Shown one piece after another: positions 1 through 7,628 of a stretch of DNA of 64,000 bases. The DNA comes from Acidobacteriota bacterium (GTDB lineage: Bacteria; Acidobacteriota; Terriglobia; Terriglobales; Acidobacteriaceae), in NCBI GenBank assembly GCA_018268895.1, contig JAFDVP010000007.1:372001-436000 (forward strand), written 5' to 3'. A program made the position numbers and the translations under genes. The notes under the pieces are model-generated. The model was not told the DNA's origin, made no database searches, and worked only from the letters and a program-made list of their open reading frames with translations. Numbering within the stretch: position 1 is the stretch's first letter; every line of letters begins with the position of its first letter.

Positions 1-1
1 G

Positions 2-937
2 ACGACCGCCGTAAAGCACTTCGTCAGGAAGGCGTTCTCGGGCGGCGGCAAGGGTAAGGGCGACATCGCGCAGAAGGGGACGGACACCAGCCTCATCGAG
101 CGCTTCATGTATCCCAGGCTCGGCCCCGGCCAACTGTGGGAGCACGTCGCCGATCAGGTCGTCGCGCTCGGCGGCGAGATCCGCATGAAGCGGCGCGTCG
201 ACAAAATCCACTGCGAGGGCGACCGCGTCGTCTCGATCGAAGCCCTGGATGAAGACGGCCGACTCGAGACGCTCGCGGGCGACTACTTCTTCTCGACGAT
301 GCCGATGCGCGATCTCGTGCGCGCGATCGACGCTCCGGTTCCCACAAATGTGCGCGAGGTGAGCGAAGGCTTGCAGTATCGCGACTTCATCACCGTGGGC
401 CTGCTCGTCGACAGGCTGAAGGTCCACGAGCCGGACGGCGGCCTGCTGAAGGACACCTGGATCTACGTGCAGGAGCCCGATGTGTTACTAGGACGGTTAC
501 AAATCTTCAACAACTGGAGCCCGTACCTGGTCGCCGACCCCGAGAAGGTGTGGATCGGCCTCGAATACTTCTGCTACGAGACCGACGACCTGTGGAAGAT
601 GCCCGACGACGAGCTGAAGAACTTCGCCATCGCCGAGGTAGCGAAGATCGGCATCCTGAACGCACAGGACGTGAGCGACGCGCACGTGGTCCGCGTGCCG
701 AAGACCTACCCGGCGTACTTCGGCACCTACTCGCGCTTCGACGAGCTGAAGGCCTTCACCGACACGTTCGAGAACCTCTTCCTCGTCGGCCGCAACGGCA
801 TGCACAAGTACAACAACCAGGACCACAGCATGTTGACCGCGATGGCCGTCGTCGACGGCCTGGCCGCGGGCAAAGTCGACAAGGCCGCGCTATGGGAGAT
901 CAACACCGAGCAGGAGTACCACGAGGAGAAGAAGTGA
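2..937 (+). CDS. FAD-dependent oxidoreductase, amine-oxidase/protoporphyrinogen-oxidase-like (5' truncated)
   Basis: The frame is open from the first bases of the window, so the N-terminus with the dinucleotide-binding GxGxxG fold is missing and only about 311 residues are seen. The visible part has the substrate/FAD half typical of NAD(P)/FAD amine-oxidase-like flavoproteins: a segment LGPGQLWEHVADQV that feeds a hydride-transfer domain, a beta-rich middle, and a C-terminal FAD-contact segment around NLFLVGRNGMHKYNNQDHS followed by a helix (MLTAMAVVDG). Such proteins are often annotated as protoporphyrinogen oxidase or UDP-galactopyranose-mutase-like, but the substrate cannot be read from sequence. 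The next gene begins 5 bp downstream, so the two are probably cotranscribed. Confidence 0.85.
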   Translation, partial: TTAVKHFVRKAFSGGGKGKGDIAQKGTDTSLIERFMYPRLGPGQLWEHVADQVVALGGEIRMKRRVDKIHCEGDRVVSIEALDEDGRLETLAGDYFFSTMPMRDLVRAIDAPVPTNVREVSEGLQYRDFITVGLLVDRLKVHEPDGGLLKDTWIYVQEPDVLLGRLQIFNNWSPYLVADPEKVWIGLEYFCYETDDLWKMPDDELKNFAIAEVAKIGILNAQDVSDAHVVRVPKTYPAYFGTYSRFDELKAFTDTFENLFLVGRNGMHKYNNQDHSMLTAMAVVDGLAAGKVDKAALWEINTEQEYHEEKK

Positions 938-942
938 CGCCG

Positions 943-1755
943 ATGCGCAAAGCGACTCTTCAAGCGGCAGTGCTGCTGGCTTGCAGCGTATGCTGTGCGC
1001 CGTTGGTGCGCGCGCAACAGGCGAAACCCGTGGAAGCGTCGACCGTCCATGGCATCGAAGGCGCGCGTCTTGCAGACGTCCGCAACCTCGACGGCAAGCT
1101 GTATCACGTTCAGGGCGTCGACCTCGACGGCAAACACGTGTGGGTGACATCGGTGGACGCCGAGGCCCGCAAGGGCTATCTGCACCAGTTCGACCGTGCG
1201 ACGCTCAAGCTCCAGCGCCAGGTCGAGATCACCGACGGCTCGCGCTTCCACCCCGGCGGCTTCTCCGTCGCTGGCGACTCGATCTGGGTCCCGGTCGCGG
1301 AGTACCGCCCGCACAGCAGCGCCGTGCTGCTGGAACTGGACAAGCGCACCCTCGCGGTCAAACGAAGGATTGAGGTCGCCGACCACATCGGCTGTGTCGC
1401 GGTCACCGGCGACGGCGAGCTGATCGCCGGCAACTGGGGCAGCCGCCAGCTTTACGTCTTCGACCGCGCGGGCAAACAGCTCCGCGTCATCGACAATCCT
1501 TCGATCAACCAGTACCAGGACATCAAGTTCGTCGATGGAATGCTGGTGGGCGCGGGAAACCTGACCCGCACCAGCGGCGCCGTCGACTGGTACTCGTGGC
1601 CTTCGATGAAGCTCGAGCGCAGCCTCGCCTCGGGCTTTACCGACAGGGGCAGGCTCTTCACGGCCGAGGCGATGGCGCTCAAGGGCCGCGACCTCTACCT
1701 GCTGCCCGAGGATGGCCCCAGCCGCCTGTTCCACTTCGTGCTGCCGAAGCCGTAA
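943..1755 (+). CDS. Exported DUF6454 family protein
   Basis: A 270-residue protein with an N-terminal signal peptide (MRKATLQAAVLLACSVC, cleavage near AQQ at about residues 25-27). The body resembles the DUF6454 family, a beta-propeller-like fold of unknown function: repeated strands of the type LHQFDRATLKLQRQVEI, LLELDKRTLAVKRRIEV and LYVFDRAGKQLRVI suggest successive propeller blades. The ATG at 943 was chosen because it lies just after the upstream stop codon, follows a purine-rich GAGAAGAAG and gives a proper signal peptide. A longer upstream reading of this frame would overlap the oxidoreductase. Likely periplasmic. Function unknown. Confidence 0.8.
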   Translation: MRKATLQAAVLLACSVCCAPLVRAQQAKPVEASTVHGIEGARLADVRNLDGKLYHVQGVDLDGKHVWVTSVDAEARKGYLHQFDRATLKLQRQVEITDGSRFHPGGFSVAGDSIWVPVAEYRPHSSAVLLELDKRTLAVKRRIEVADHIGCVAVTGDGELIAGNWGSRQLYVFDRAGKQLRVIDNPSINQYQDIKFVDGMLVGAGNLTRTSGAVDWYSWPSMKLERSLASGFTDRGRLFTAEAMALKGRDLYLLPEDGPSRLFHFVLPKP

Positions 1756-1861
1756 GCAACAACTGTTTCCGGTTCTCCCTTCAACATGGTTTCCAGTGGT
1801 ACGTCCACATGGGTAAAATGGCCCCGCCGTCAAAACTCAATCAACCCTTCGCGAGGCCACC

Positions 1862-2950
1862 ATGCGTTTTAAGCTTCTCCTCTTCGGATGCCTGTTTCTC
1901 AGCTCCCTTGCAGTCGCTAACGCCCAGCAGGACTACTTCAGCAACTGGCCCTCGGGCACCAGTCCGCAGGAGGTTGGCAAGAAATTGGCCGACCACTTCG
2001 TCACCAGCCCGCACCAGTACACCAGGACCATCCACTACTCCGAGATCTGCACCTGGTACGGCGCGCTTCAGTTCGCCGAGCTGACGCACGACACCGCCCT
2101 GCGCAACGCGCTGATCAAGCGCTTCGACCCGCTCATGCCCGGAGGAGCCGAGGATGAGCGCCGTCCCAGGCGCCGCCACGTCGACGACTCCATCTTCGGC
2201 GTCGCCCCGCTCGAGATCGCCCGCCAGACCAAGGACGAGAAGTACCTCAAGGAAGGTCTCTGGTGGGCCGACCGCCAGTGGGAGAACCCCCAGCCCGACG
2301 GCCTCTCCGCCGAGACCCGCTACTGGATCGACGACATGTACATGCTCACCATGCTGCAGCTCGAAGCCTACCGCGCCACCGGCGACAAAAAGTACCTCGA
2401 CCGAGACGCGAAAGAGATGGTCGCCTACCTCGACAAGCTGCAGCAGCCCAACGGCCTCTTCTACCACGCGCCCGACGTCAAGTACTTCTGGGGACGCGGC
2501 GACGGCTGGGTCTCCGCCGGAATGGCCGAGATGCTCTCCTCGCTGCCCGCGAACCACCCCGACCGCGCACGCATCATGAAGGGCTACAAGCTGATGATGT
2601 CGTCGCTGCTCAAGTACCAGGGCAAGGACGGCATGTGGCGCGAGCTGATCGACAAGGACGACGCCTGGCCCGAGAGCTCCTCCTCCGCCATGTTCGCCTT
2701 CGGCATGATCATGGGCGTGAAACACGGCTGGCTCGATGCCGCCACCTACGGACCGGCCGCGCGCAAGGCCTGGATCGCAGTCACCGGCTACGTCGACCAG
2801 AACAGCGACGTCACCCAGGTCTGCGAGGGCACAGGCAAGAAGGACTCGCTCGAGTACTACTACCAGCGCAAACGCCGCACCGGAGACTTCCACGGTCAGG
2901 CGCCGGTGCTCTGGTCCGCCGGCGCGCTGCTCCGCGAAGGCGTCAAGTAA
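1862..2950 (+). CDS. Secreted glycoside hydrolase family 88/105 (unsaturated rhamnogalacturonyl hydrolase-like)
   Basis: A 362-residue protein with a signal peptide (MRFKLLLFGCLFLSSLAVANAQ). The (alpha/alpha)6-barrel signature of GH88/GH105 is clear: WIDDMYM at residues 155-161, whose aspartates match the catalytic acid region of YteR-type enzymes, and FWGRGDGWVSAGMAE at about residue 208. The family hydrates the unsaturated uronic acid left at the non-reducing end by pectate/rhamnogalacturonan lyases, releasing it from rhamnose. It would act in the periplasm on pectin fragments. Length is normal for GH105. It stands alone with no lyase beside it, so the true substrate is inferred from family only. 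Confidence 0.9.
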   Translation: MRFKLLLFGCLFLSSLAVANAQQDYFSNWPSGTSPQEVGKKLADHFVTSPHQYTRTIHYSEICTWYGALQFAELTHDTALRNALIKRFDPLMPGGAEDERRPRRRHVDDSIFGVAPLEIARQTKDEKYLKEGLWWADRQWENPQPDGLSAETRYWIDDMYMLTMLQLEAYRATGDKKYLDRDAKEMVAYLDKLQQPNGLFYHAPDVKYFWGRGDGWVSAGMAEMLSSLPANHPDRARIMKGYKLMMSSLLKYQGKDGMWRELIDKDDAWPESSSSAMFAFGMIMGVKHGWLDAATYGPAARKAWIAVTGYVDQNSDVTQVCEGTGKKDSLEYYYQRKRRTGDFHGQAPVLWSAGALLREGVK

Positions 2951-3193
2951 GCCCCATTTTTGCAGGATGTCTCCAACGAACGGGTACCCTATCTGGCGGT
3001 CTCATCGCCAGATAGGGGGGACTTCGGGCCTATCGTGCCGGGCTTGGGGAACCTCCGATTAATTCCGGTTTTGTTAAGGGCACCCGTTCGACTGCGCTCA
3101 GGGCAGGCTCTTCAGCCGTGCCGCAAGTGGCTTGTCTGCAATGCGCCTTTAGCCGCTGAGGGGAATGTTCGGATACTTAATCAGACCTTCCCT
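2951..3193. repeat. Hairpin repeats downstream of GH105 gene
   Basis: Non-coding. At 2980-3020 there is a copy of the constant-frame repeat with stem ATCTGGCG/CGCCAGAT around a CTCATC loop. At about 3078-3160 lies a short palindromic repeat of the type CTTCAGCCGTGCCGCAA ... TTTAGCCGCTGAGG that recurs at 18111-18180. No gene is seen. Confidence 0.7.
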
Positions 3194-3357
3194 GGAGCAT
3201 TTTCCTTATAGGTGTAGCTCTTGCTTTCAAGGCCGAAGGCCCGCCAACATACCAGCCTGGGCCGAAGGCCCAGGTTTACAGGCCGACGATCAACCAGAGC
3301 GCTGTACGCGCGATACATGGCAATGCCGGCGGAGCTACATCTGAAGGGAAACAGCTC
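3194..3357. repeat. MITE-like element, copy 1
   Basis: About 164 bp bounded by imperfect terminal inverted repeats: left end GAGCATTTTCCTTATAGGTG (3195-3214) and right end GAGCTACATCTGAAGGGAAA (3332-3351). The interior carries the GGCCGAAGGCCCGCC palindrome and CAGCCTGGGC...GCCCAGG hairpin shared with copies at 10912, 12261, 25012 and 39024. It has no coding capacity. Confidence 0.7.
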
Positions 3358-3638
3358 TATCGTGCGCGCCTCAACCGCAGCACCGAGTTGATCTCATCAC
3401 CACTCATCATCGGTGCCGGAGCCCGCATCACGGGACGCATTCGCTCCGCCACACCGACCGCGTCCTCTTCCATCAGCGCGACGACTTCGTCCTGACCCAG
3501 CAACCGCGCGATCCCCATCGCTGACCGCAGACCCGAAACATCCCGGTCTTCCAGTCGAAGCCTAACGCTCTCAATGCAAAGGTCTTTTGCGGCGCCTCTT
3601 GCGCCACGCCTCTCCGCTCTGCCGTCATTCACAGGCAC
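3357..3638 (-). pseudogene. Possible decayed DUF892 (YciE/YciF ferritin-like) fragment
   Basis: A 93-residue frame starting with GTG. The segment GLRSAMGIARLLGQDEVVAL followed by MEED resembles the last helices of DUF892 ferritin-like proteins (compare the family pattern YgtA..yA..LGqdev..lLeetL). The EHYEIA metal-binding stretch expected just upstream is not recognisable and the N-terminal half is missing. The frame ends exactly at the edge of the MITE copy at 3194-3357, so its 3' end may have been replaced. It could equally be a chance frame. The family link is weak and judged by eye. Confidence 0.3.
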
Positions 3639-4116
3639 ATCCCCCGTATATGGCTATACCCAGGCAGCTTTTCCAAGTACCGCAAGCACTACGGAGTTAC
3701 GCGGAAGGGACCGTCTCTGGTACGACGTTTCCCGCTAGAACGTGGTTGTACCACGTCCTGCACCGTATTGACACCAAAAAACTCTCCCGGAGGATTCAAT
3801 AAAGACAATGACCAGGCAGTAGACAAACGATCAACCACCCACACCCCACCGGCACCCACCCGCACCTTCGGTATGTCATTGCGGAGCTGCGGTATGTCAT
3901 TCCGGAGCTTTGCGAAGAGCCTGCCCTGAGCTCGTCGAAGGGACCTGCATTTTCCCGCCCCGGCAACACGCTACAAGCCAAAAGTACAAATGCAGGATCC
4001 TTCGACTGCGCGGCTACGCCGCTGCGCTCAAGGGATGACAAATCCGACGGGTTGGGTGAAGTACCAGGTGCCCCATCGCTCTGCGGCAGCGAAGGCAGGA
4101 GGAAACCGCGCGTCGA
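3639..4116. other. Intergenic stretch with a palindrome and repeat fragments
   Basis: No gene is supported. A perfect 6-bp inverted repeat ACGTGG-TTGTA-CCACGT lies at 3740-3756. Fragments of the GTCATCCTGAGC/GAAGGACCTGCAT repeat family occur at about 3893-3960 and 3992-4040, plus duplicated GGTATGTCATT(G/C)CGGAGCT units at 3871-3910. Confidence 0.5.
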
Positions 4117-4578
4117 TCAGGCCAGCGGACGGTTCAGCTCCGTGCGCCACTCCTCCGGACGCGCGCTCGTATCCGGTCCCACCACATACCTCTCCCACAG
4201 GTCCTCGCGCGTCTCGTAGCCTTTCTCGTCGATCCACGCCATGAACTCGCCCCACGCCTTCCCCAGCCCGTCGTAGTTGCCGCTGTACACCGTGCGCGCT
4301 ACCTGCACCGGCTCCATCACACCCGGATACACCCGTCCCGTCTGCGCCACCACCGCGTTCACCGGGATGCAGATGCGGAAGTCGAACGTCTCATGCGGCC
4401 GCCGGATGTGGTGCGTAAACCACGGCCCCGCCGGCACAATCTTCTGCGCCTGCAACACCTCGCCAAGCTCCTTCAGCCCCGCCTGCATCGCCGCCATCAC
4501 CCCGGCGCGAGGCACCGTCACATGCACATACGCCACAAGCTGCGCCGCCGACTCAACCACCTCAGGTGTACTGATCAT
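4117..4578 (-). CDS. GyrI-like (AraC effector-binding) domain protein
   Basis: A 153-residue single-domain protein matching the stand-alone GyrI-like/effector-binding fold: two repeated beta-alpha-beta units with YVHVTVPRAGVMAAMQAGLK near the start, the FDFRICIPVN strand in the middle and ARTVYSGNYDGLGKAWGEF in the second half. Such proteins bind small hydrophobic or cationic ligands, and some inhibit gyrase or hydrolyse cyclopropanoid cytotoxins. The exact role here is not known. The ATG at 4578 has a strong AGGAG (4585-4589 on the minus strand). A perfect 16-bp palindrome sits just upstream at 4594-4609 and probably controls it. Cytoplasmic. Confidence 0.85.
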   Translation of the reverse strand: MISTPEVVESAAQLVAYVHVTVPRAGVMAAMQAGLKELGEVLQAQKIVPAGPWFTHHIRRPHETFDFRICIPVNAVVAQTGRVYPGVMEPVQVARTVYSGNYDGLGKAWGEFMAWIDEKGYETREDLWERYVVGPDTSARPEEWRTELNRPLA

Positions 4579-4593
4579 TCCTCATCTCCTTTC

Positions 4594-4609
4594 ATAACCT
4601 TTTGGTTAT
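4594..4609. promoter_or_regulatory. Candidate operator palindrome upstream of GyrI-like gene
   Basis: Perfect palindrome ATAACC-TTTT-GGTTAT immediately upstream of the ribosome binding site of the gene at 4117-4578. The shape (AACC-n4-GGTT) resembles sites bound by ArsR-type winged-helix repressors. No such repressor gene lies adjacent, so a regulator encoded elsewhere is inferred. Confidence 0.55.
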
Positions 4610-4650
4610 ATACAAGGAAAGCGAAGACCCTGTCAAGCCGCATGAAAACG

Positions 4651-4675
4651 AAAAAGCGCGCCGCAGTGGCGCGCC
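4651..4675 (-). terminator. Rho-independent terminator of dnaN
   Basis: On the minus strand, stem GCGCGCC / GGCGCGC with loop ACTGC followed by TTTTT, 24 bp past the dnaN stop codon. A canonical intrinsic terminator for the leftward dnaN transcript. Confidence 0.85.
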
Positions 4676-4698
4676 TTTGTCTGTCAGCGCCCAACCCC

Positions 4699-5853
4699 TC
4701 AGATGCGCATCGGCATCAGGATGTACCTGTACTTCACATCCTCGTTGCCATCTTCCGGCCGCATCTGGCCCGCGCTCTGCGCGTCCTTGAACTCCAGACG
4801 CACCTCGCCCGTGTTGCCGATCGCCTTCAGGAAGTCGATCAGGTACTGGCTGTTGAAGCCCACCACCAGGGGATCGTAGTTGTACGGCGTCTCGATGGTG
4901 TCTTCGGATTCGCCCGCATCTGTGGAAGATGAGGAAAGCTTCAGCTCGTTCTGCTCCAGCCGTATCTTGATCGCGCCCGAGCGCTCGTCTGCGAACTGCG
5001 CCACGCGCTGAATCGAACCCATCAGGTCCTCCGAGCGCACGATCACAAACTTCGTATTGTCCCTCGGCAGCACGGCCTCGTAGTTCGGGAACTGACCCGT
5101 CAGCTTGCGGCTCGTCAACACGCGGCCTCCCACGCGGAAGAACAGCGTCTGGTCGTCGTCGGCGAAGTCGAAGCTCTCGGCCTCCGTGTTCGACAGCAGG
5201 CCCTGCAACTCGCCCAGCGCCTTGCGCGGGATCAGCGTCTTCTTCTCGCCCTGCACGCCTTCGAGGTTCTCTCCCAGCTTCTCGACGTGCGCCAGCCTGT
5301 GGCCGTCGGTCGCCACCATCGCCATCGACTCGGCCTTCAGCACCAGCAGCGCGCCGTTCAGCGTATACCGCGACTCCTCGCTGGAGATGGAAAAGATCGT
5401 CTTCGAGATCAGGTTCTTCAGCCCCGCCACCGGCAGCTTCACCCCGCCCGCGGCAGGGAACTCCGGCACCGCCGGGTAGTTCGCCCGCGCCATGCCCACC
5501 ATCTTCGTGTTCGAGCGGCCCGCGCGGATCTGCACCCAGTGGTTGTCCATCAGCTTGATCGAGATGTCGCCCTCGGGCAGCAGCTTGATGTAGTCGTACA
5601 GCTTGCGCGCCGGAATCGTGCATGCGCCCGCCTTCTTCACCTTCGCCGTGCAGCTGGTCTTCATCGACTGGTCGAGATCGGTCGCCGTGATCGTCAACTT
5701 GCCGTCGTCCGTCGCCTCGAACAGAAAGTTCGACAAGATCGGGATCGTCGTCTTGCGCTCCACCACCGACTGCGCTGCCGTCAGCTCGCGCAGCAGCTCC
5801 GCGCGGGAGACGCTGATCTCGAGGTTCCCCGTAGGGGCGGCATTCGTTGTCAT
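4699..5853 (-). CDS. dnaN: DNA polymerase III subunit beta (sliding clamp)
   Basis: A 384-residue protein with the three-fold repeated clamp architecture: domain 1 begins LEISVSRAELLRELTAAQSV with RKTTIPILSNFLFE, domain 2 has the typical MVATDGHRLAHVE, and domain 3 ends YRYILMPMRI, the expected C-terminus. The clamp encircles DNA and tethers PolIII and repair factors. Length agrees with the family (about 370-390). The ATG at 5853 was preferred over upstream starts because the extra residues are not clamp-like. It is not followed by recF or gyrB nor preceded by dnaA within the window. The stretch upstream holds DnaA boxes. Terminated by the hairpin at 4651-4675. Confidence 0.97.
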   Translation of the reverse strand: MTTNAAPTGNLEISVSRAELLRELTAAQSVVERKTTIPILSNFLFEATDDGKLTITATDLDQSMKTSCTAKVKKAGACTIPARKLYDYIKLLPEGDISIKLMDNHWVQIRAGRSNTKMVGMARANYPAVPEFPAAGGVKLPVAGLKNLISKTIFSISSEESRYTLNGALLVLKAESMAMVATDGHRLAHVEKLGENLEGVQGEKKTLIPRKALGELQGLLSNTEAESFDFADDDQTLFFRVGGRVLTSRKLTGQFPNYEAVLPRDNTKFVIVRSEDLMGSIQRVAQFADERSGAIKIRLEQNELKLSSSSTDAGESEDTIETPYNYDPLVVGFNSQYLIDFLKAIGNTGEVRLEFKDAQSAGQMRPEDGNEDVKYRYILMPMRI

Positions 5854-6094
5854 CTCGGAGTCCTGGGCTGCTGTCGTCACGGTCAATCCCCCATCGTCAT
5901 CGGCTTTGTGCGCAAGGTGTGCTGGCCAAACTGTAACACCGAACTCCGCACGCAGACACACGGAACCCGGAGGCGCAATCCACTTCAGGCGTCTGACTGA
6001 TTCTAGGACCTCCCAGCTATATATGACGCCTGTGAAAAACTTCGGCGTTCTGCGGGAAACTGCCCCAGACCTGTCACTGCCCTTTGTCCCTTTT

Positions 6095-6275
6095 ACTCTT
6101 TGTCATTCCGCAGCGTTAGCGGAGGAATCTGCTTTAATCCCTGACTCAACACATACTTTGTCATCCTGAGCGGAGCACGAAGTGCGCAGTCGAAGGACCT
6201 GCATTTCCCATCCTCGCCACAACCGCCCGGGTGCCCCATCCTTCGCATCGCGAAGGGTGGGATGAACCAATCCCA
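6095..6275. repeat. Repeat cluster upstream of dnaN
   Basis: Three non-coding repeats in a row: a TTTGTCATTCCG...GGAATCTGCTTT unit (about 6098-6135), a GTCATCCTGAGC...GTCGAAGGACCTGCAT unit (6160-6207) and a constant-frame hairpin with stem CCTTCGC/GCGAAGG (6227-6268). Confidence 0.75.
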
Positions 6276-6285
6276 ACCGCGACGG

Positions 6286-6618
6286 TTTTAAAAGAAGAAA
6301 TTAACTCTTAAACAAGAGATATGTCCCGTAGTCTTAACCGTTCTCCCATGAAAAGTGGATAACCGTCACATCGACCTCAATCAAAACCACTTATCCATGT
6401 GTCCCGTTTTAGAAAACCAGGCTGTGCAAGATCGTATAACGCGGAACCCCCGCAACGGATCCCTCCACCTGTCCCCCTTTATCCCCACTTCCCACAATCC
6501 TCACCCGCCCCACCCGAGGAAGACCCCACCGAACCCTGCATTACATCCCCAACTCAAGCCGGGTCATCTACTTGCGCCAACCATTTTTTTCACACACGTA
6601 CCCGGATCGTGTGGATAA
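6286..6618. other. Candidate chromosomal replication origin (oriC): AT-rich segment plus DnaA boxes
   Basis: An AT-rich run at 6286-6322 is followed by DnaA-box-like 9-mers: AGTGGATAA at 6354-6362 (one mismatch to TGTGGATAA), TTATCCATG at 6391-6399 (two mismatches), TTATCCCCA at 6479-6487 (one mismatch) and a perfect TGTGGATAA at 6610-6618. The stretch lies directly upstream of dnaN and has no convincing gene of its own for almost 800 bp. DnaA boxes next to dnaN are the classic origin arrangement, but dnaA itself is not in the window, so this is a candidate only. Confidence 0.5.
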
Positions 6619-6649
6619 TCAGCCCGTACCACTTTGCGAGAGTACCCCC

Positions 6650-7306
6650 ATGAACATTGCCATCTTCGGGGCGAACGGAGCCACGGGACGCCTCATCACC
6701 CAGTACGCCCTCGCCGCCGGACACACCCTGACCGTGCTGCTGCGCACGCCGAAAGACTTCCCCTACCTCGAACGCCTCACCCTCGGCGGCCACGTCGTCC
6801 ACGGCAGCGCCTTCGACCCCCACGACGTCGCCCGCACCATCCAGGGCGCCGACGTCGTCTTCTCCGCCCTCGGCGCAAAGTCACCCCTGCGCAACGAGAA
6901 CGTCCTCCCCCGCGCCGTCCCGCTCATCGTCAAGGCCATGCAGCAGAGTCCGGGGACCAAACGCCTCATCGTCCTCGGCTCCGCCGGGGCGCTCCCCGGC
7001 TCCCTCGCTCAACAGCCCGCCTGGCGCCGCTGGGTCGTTCAGAAGATCGTCTACCCCCGGCTGCTCAAGTGGCCTGTCTACGAGCAGAAGGTGCAGTACC
7101 TCGCCCTGCTCTCGAGCGGCCTCGACTGGACCATGGTCATGCCGCCCATGCTCACCAACGGACGCGAGCGCGGCAACATCCGCATCGACGGCGAAGCCCT
7201 GCCACCCAACGCCTCCAGCATCTCCCGCGCCAGCGTCGCCCGCTTCATGCTCCAGCAGATCGAAGACCCCGAATGGCGCCGCAAAGGCGTCTACATCAGC
7301 AACTGA
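6650..7306 (+). CDS. NAD(P)H-binding protein, NmrA/SDR_a5-like reductase
   Basis: A 218-residue Rossmann-fold protein. It opens with the nucleotide-binding loop GANGATG at residues 7-13, has the second-strand motif VVHGSAFD (about residue 50) and VVFSALG (about 72), and a PVYEQKVQYLALL stretch where atypical SDRs carry their active-site region. This is the atypical short-chain reductase group that includes biliverdin-reductase-B-like and NmrA-like proteins, whose members reduce flavins or quinones or sense NADP(H). The substrate is unknown. The ATG at 6650 is the only start that gives the Rossmann N-terminus. The last DnaA box lies about 30 bp upstream. Cytoplasmic. Confidence 0.85.
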   Translation: MNIAIFGANGATGRLITQYALAAGHTLTVLLRTPKDFPYLERLTLGGHVVHGSAFDPHDVARTIQGADVVFSALGAKSPLRNENVLPRAVPLIVKAMQQSPGTKRLIVLGSAGALPGSLAQQPAWRRWVVQKIVYPRLLKWPVYEQKVQYLALLSSGLDWTMVMPPMLTNGRERGNIRIDGEALPPNASSISRASVARFMLQQIEDPEWRRKGVYISN

Positions 7307-7628
7307 AGCTGAGGTACCTGGTACTCGGTACAAGGTACTGGGAAATACGAATACCCTTGTATCGCCACCAATCCGGGTGCCCCATCTTAGCGACGGTTTC
7401 ATCGTCGCTAAGGTGGGACCATTCGCGCGAAGCGCGAACCTGACATCCTTCCCGCTCACTAATCAATCCATCGACTAAAATTTGTCATCCTGAACCGTCG
7501 AAGGGCCTGCATTTTTCAGAATGCCCCATACAATCCGGGTGCCCCATTCTTAGACGCAAAGCGGCTAAGGGCGGGATAAACAAATTCACCAAGCAACCCT
7601 GGCTCAAGAACACACCATCACGAAACCA
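7307..7628. repeat. Repeat cluster between convergent genes
   Basis: No gene. A constant-frame hairpin occupies 7373-7440, with stem TTAGCGAC/GTCGCTAA around a GGTTTCATC loop and the tail hairpin TTCGCGC-GAA-GCGCGAA. A partial GTCATCCTGA...CCTGCAT repeat is at 7484-7515 and another constant-frame copy (TTAGACGC ... GGCTAAG) at 7536-7582. Confidence 0.75.

Noticed and set aside
4592..5623. Alternative minus-strand frame of 343 codons overlapping dnaN
   Set aside because: Out of frame with the clamp sequence and without any motif.
5854..5961. Longer start for DnaN
   Set aside because: The added 36 residues are not clamp-like and the family begins at the ATG at 5853.
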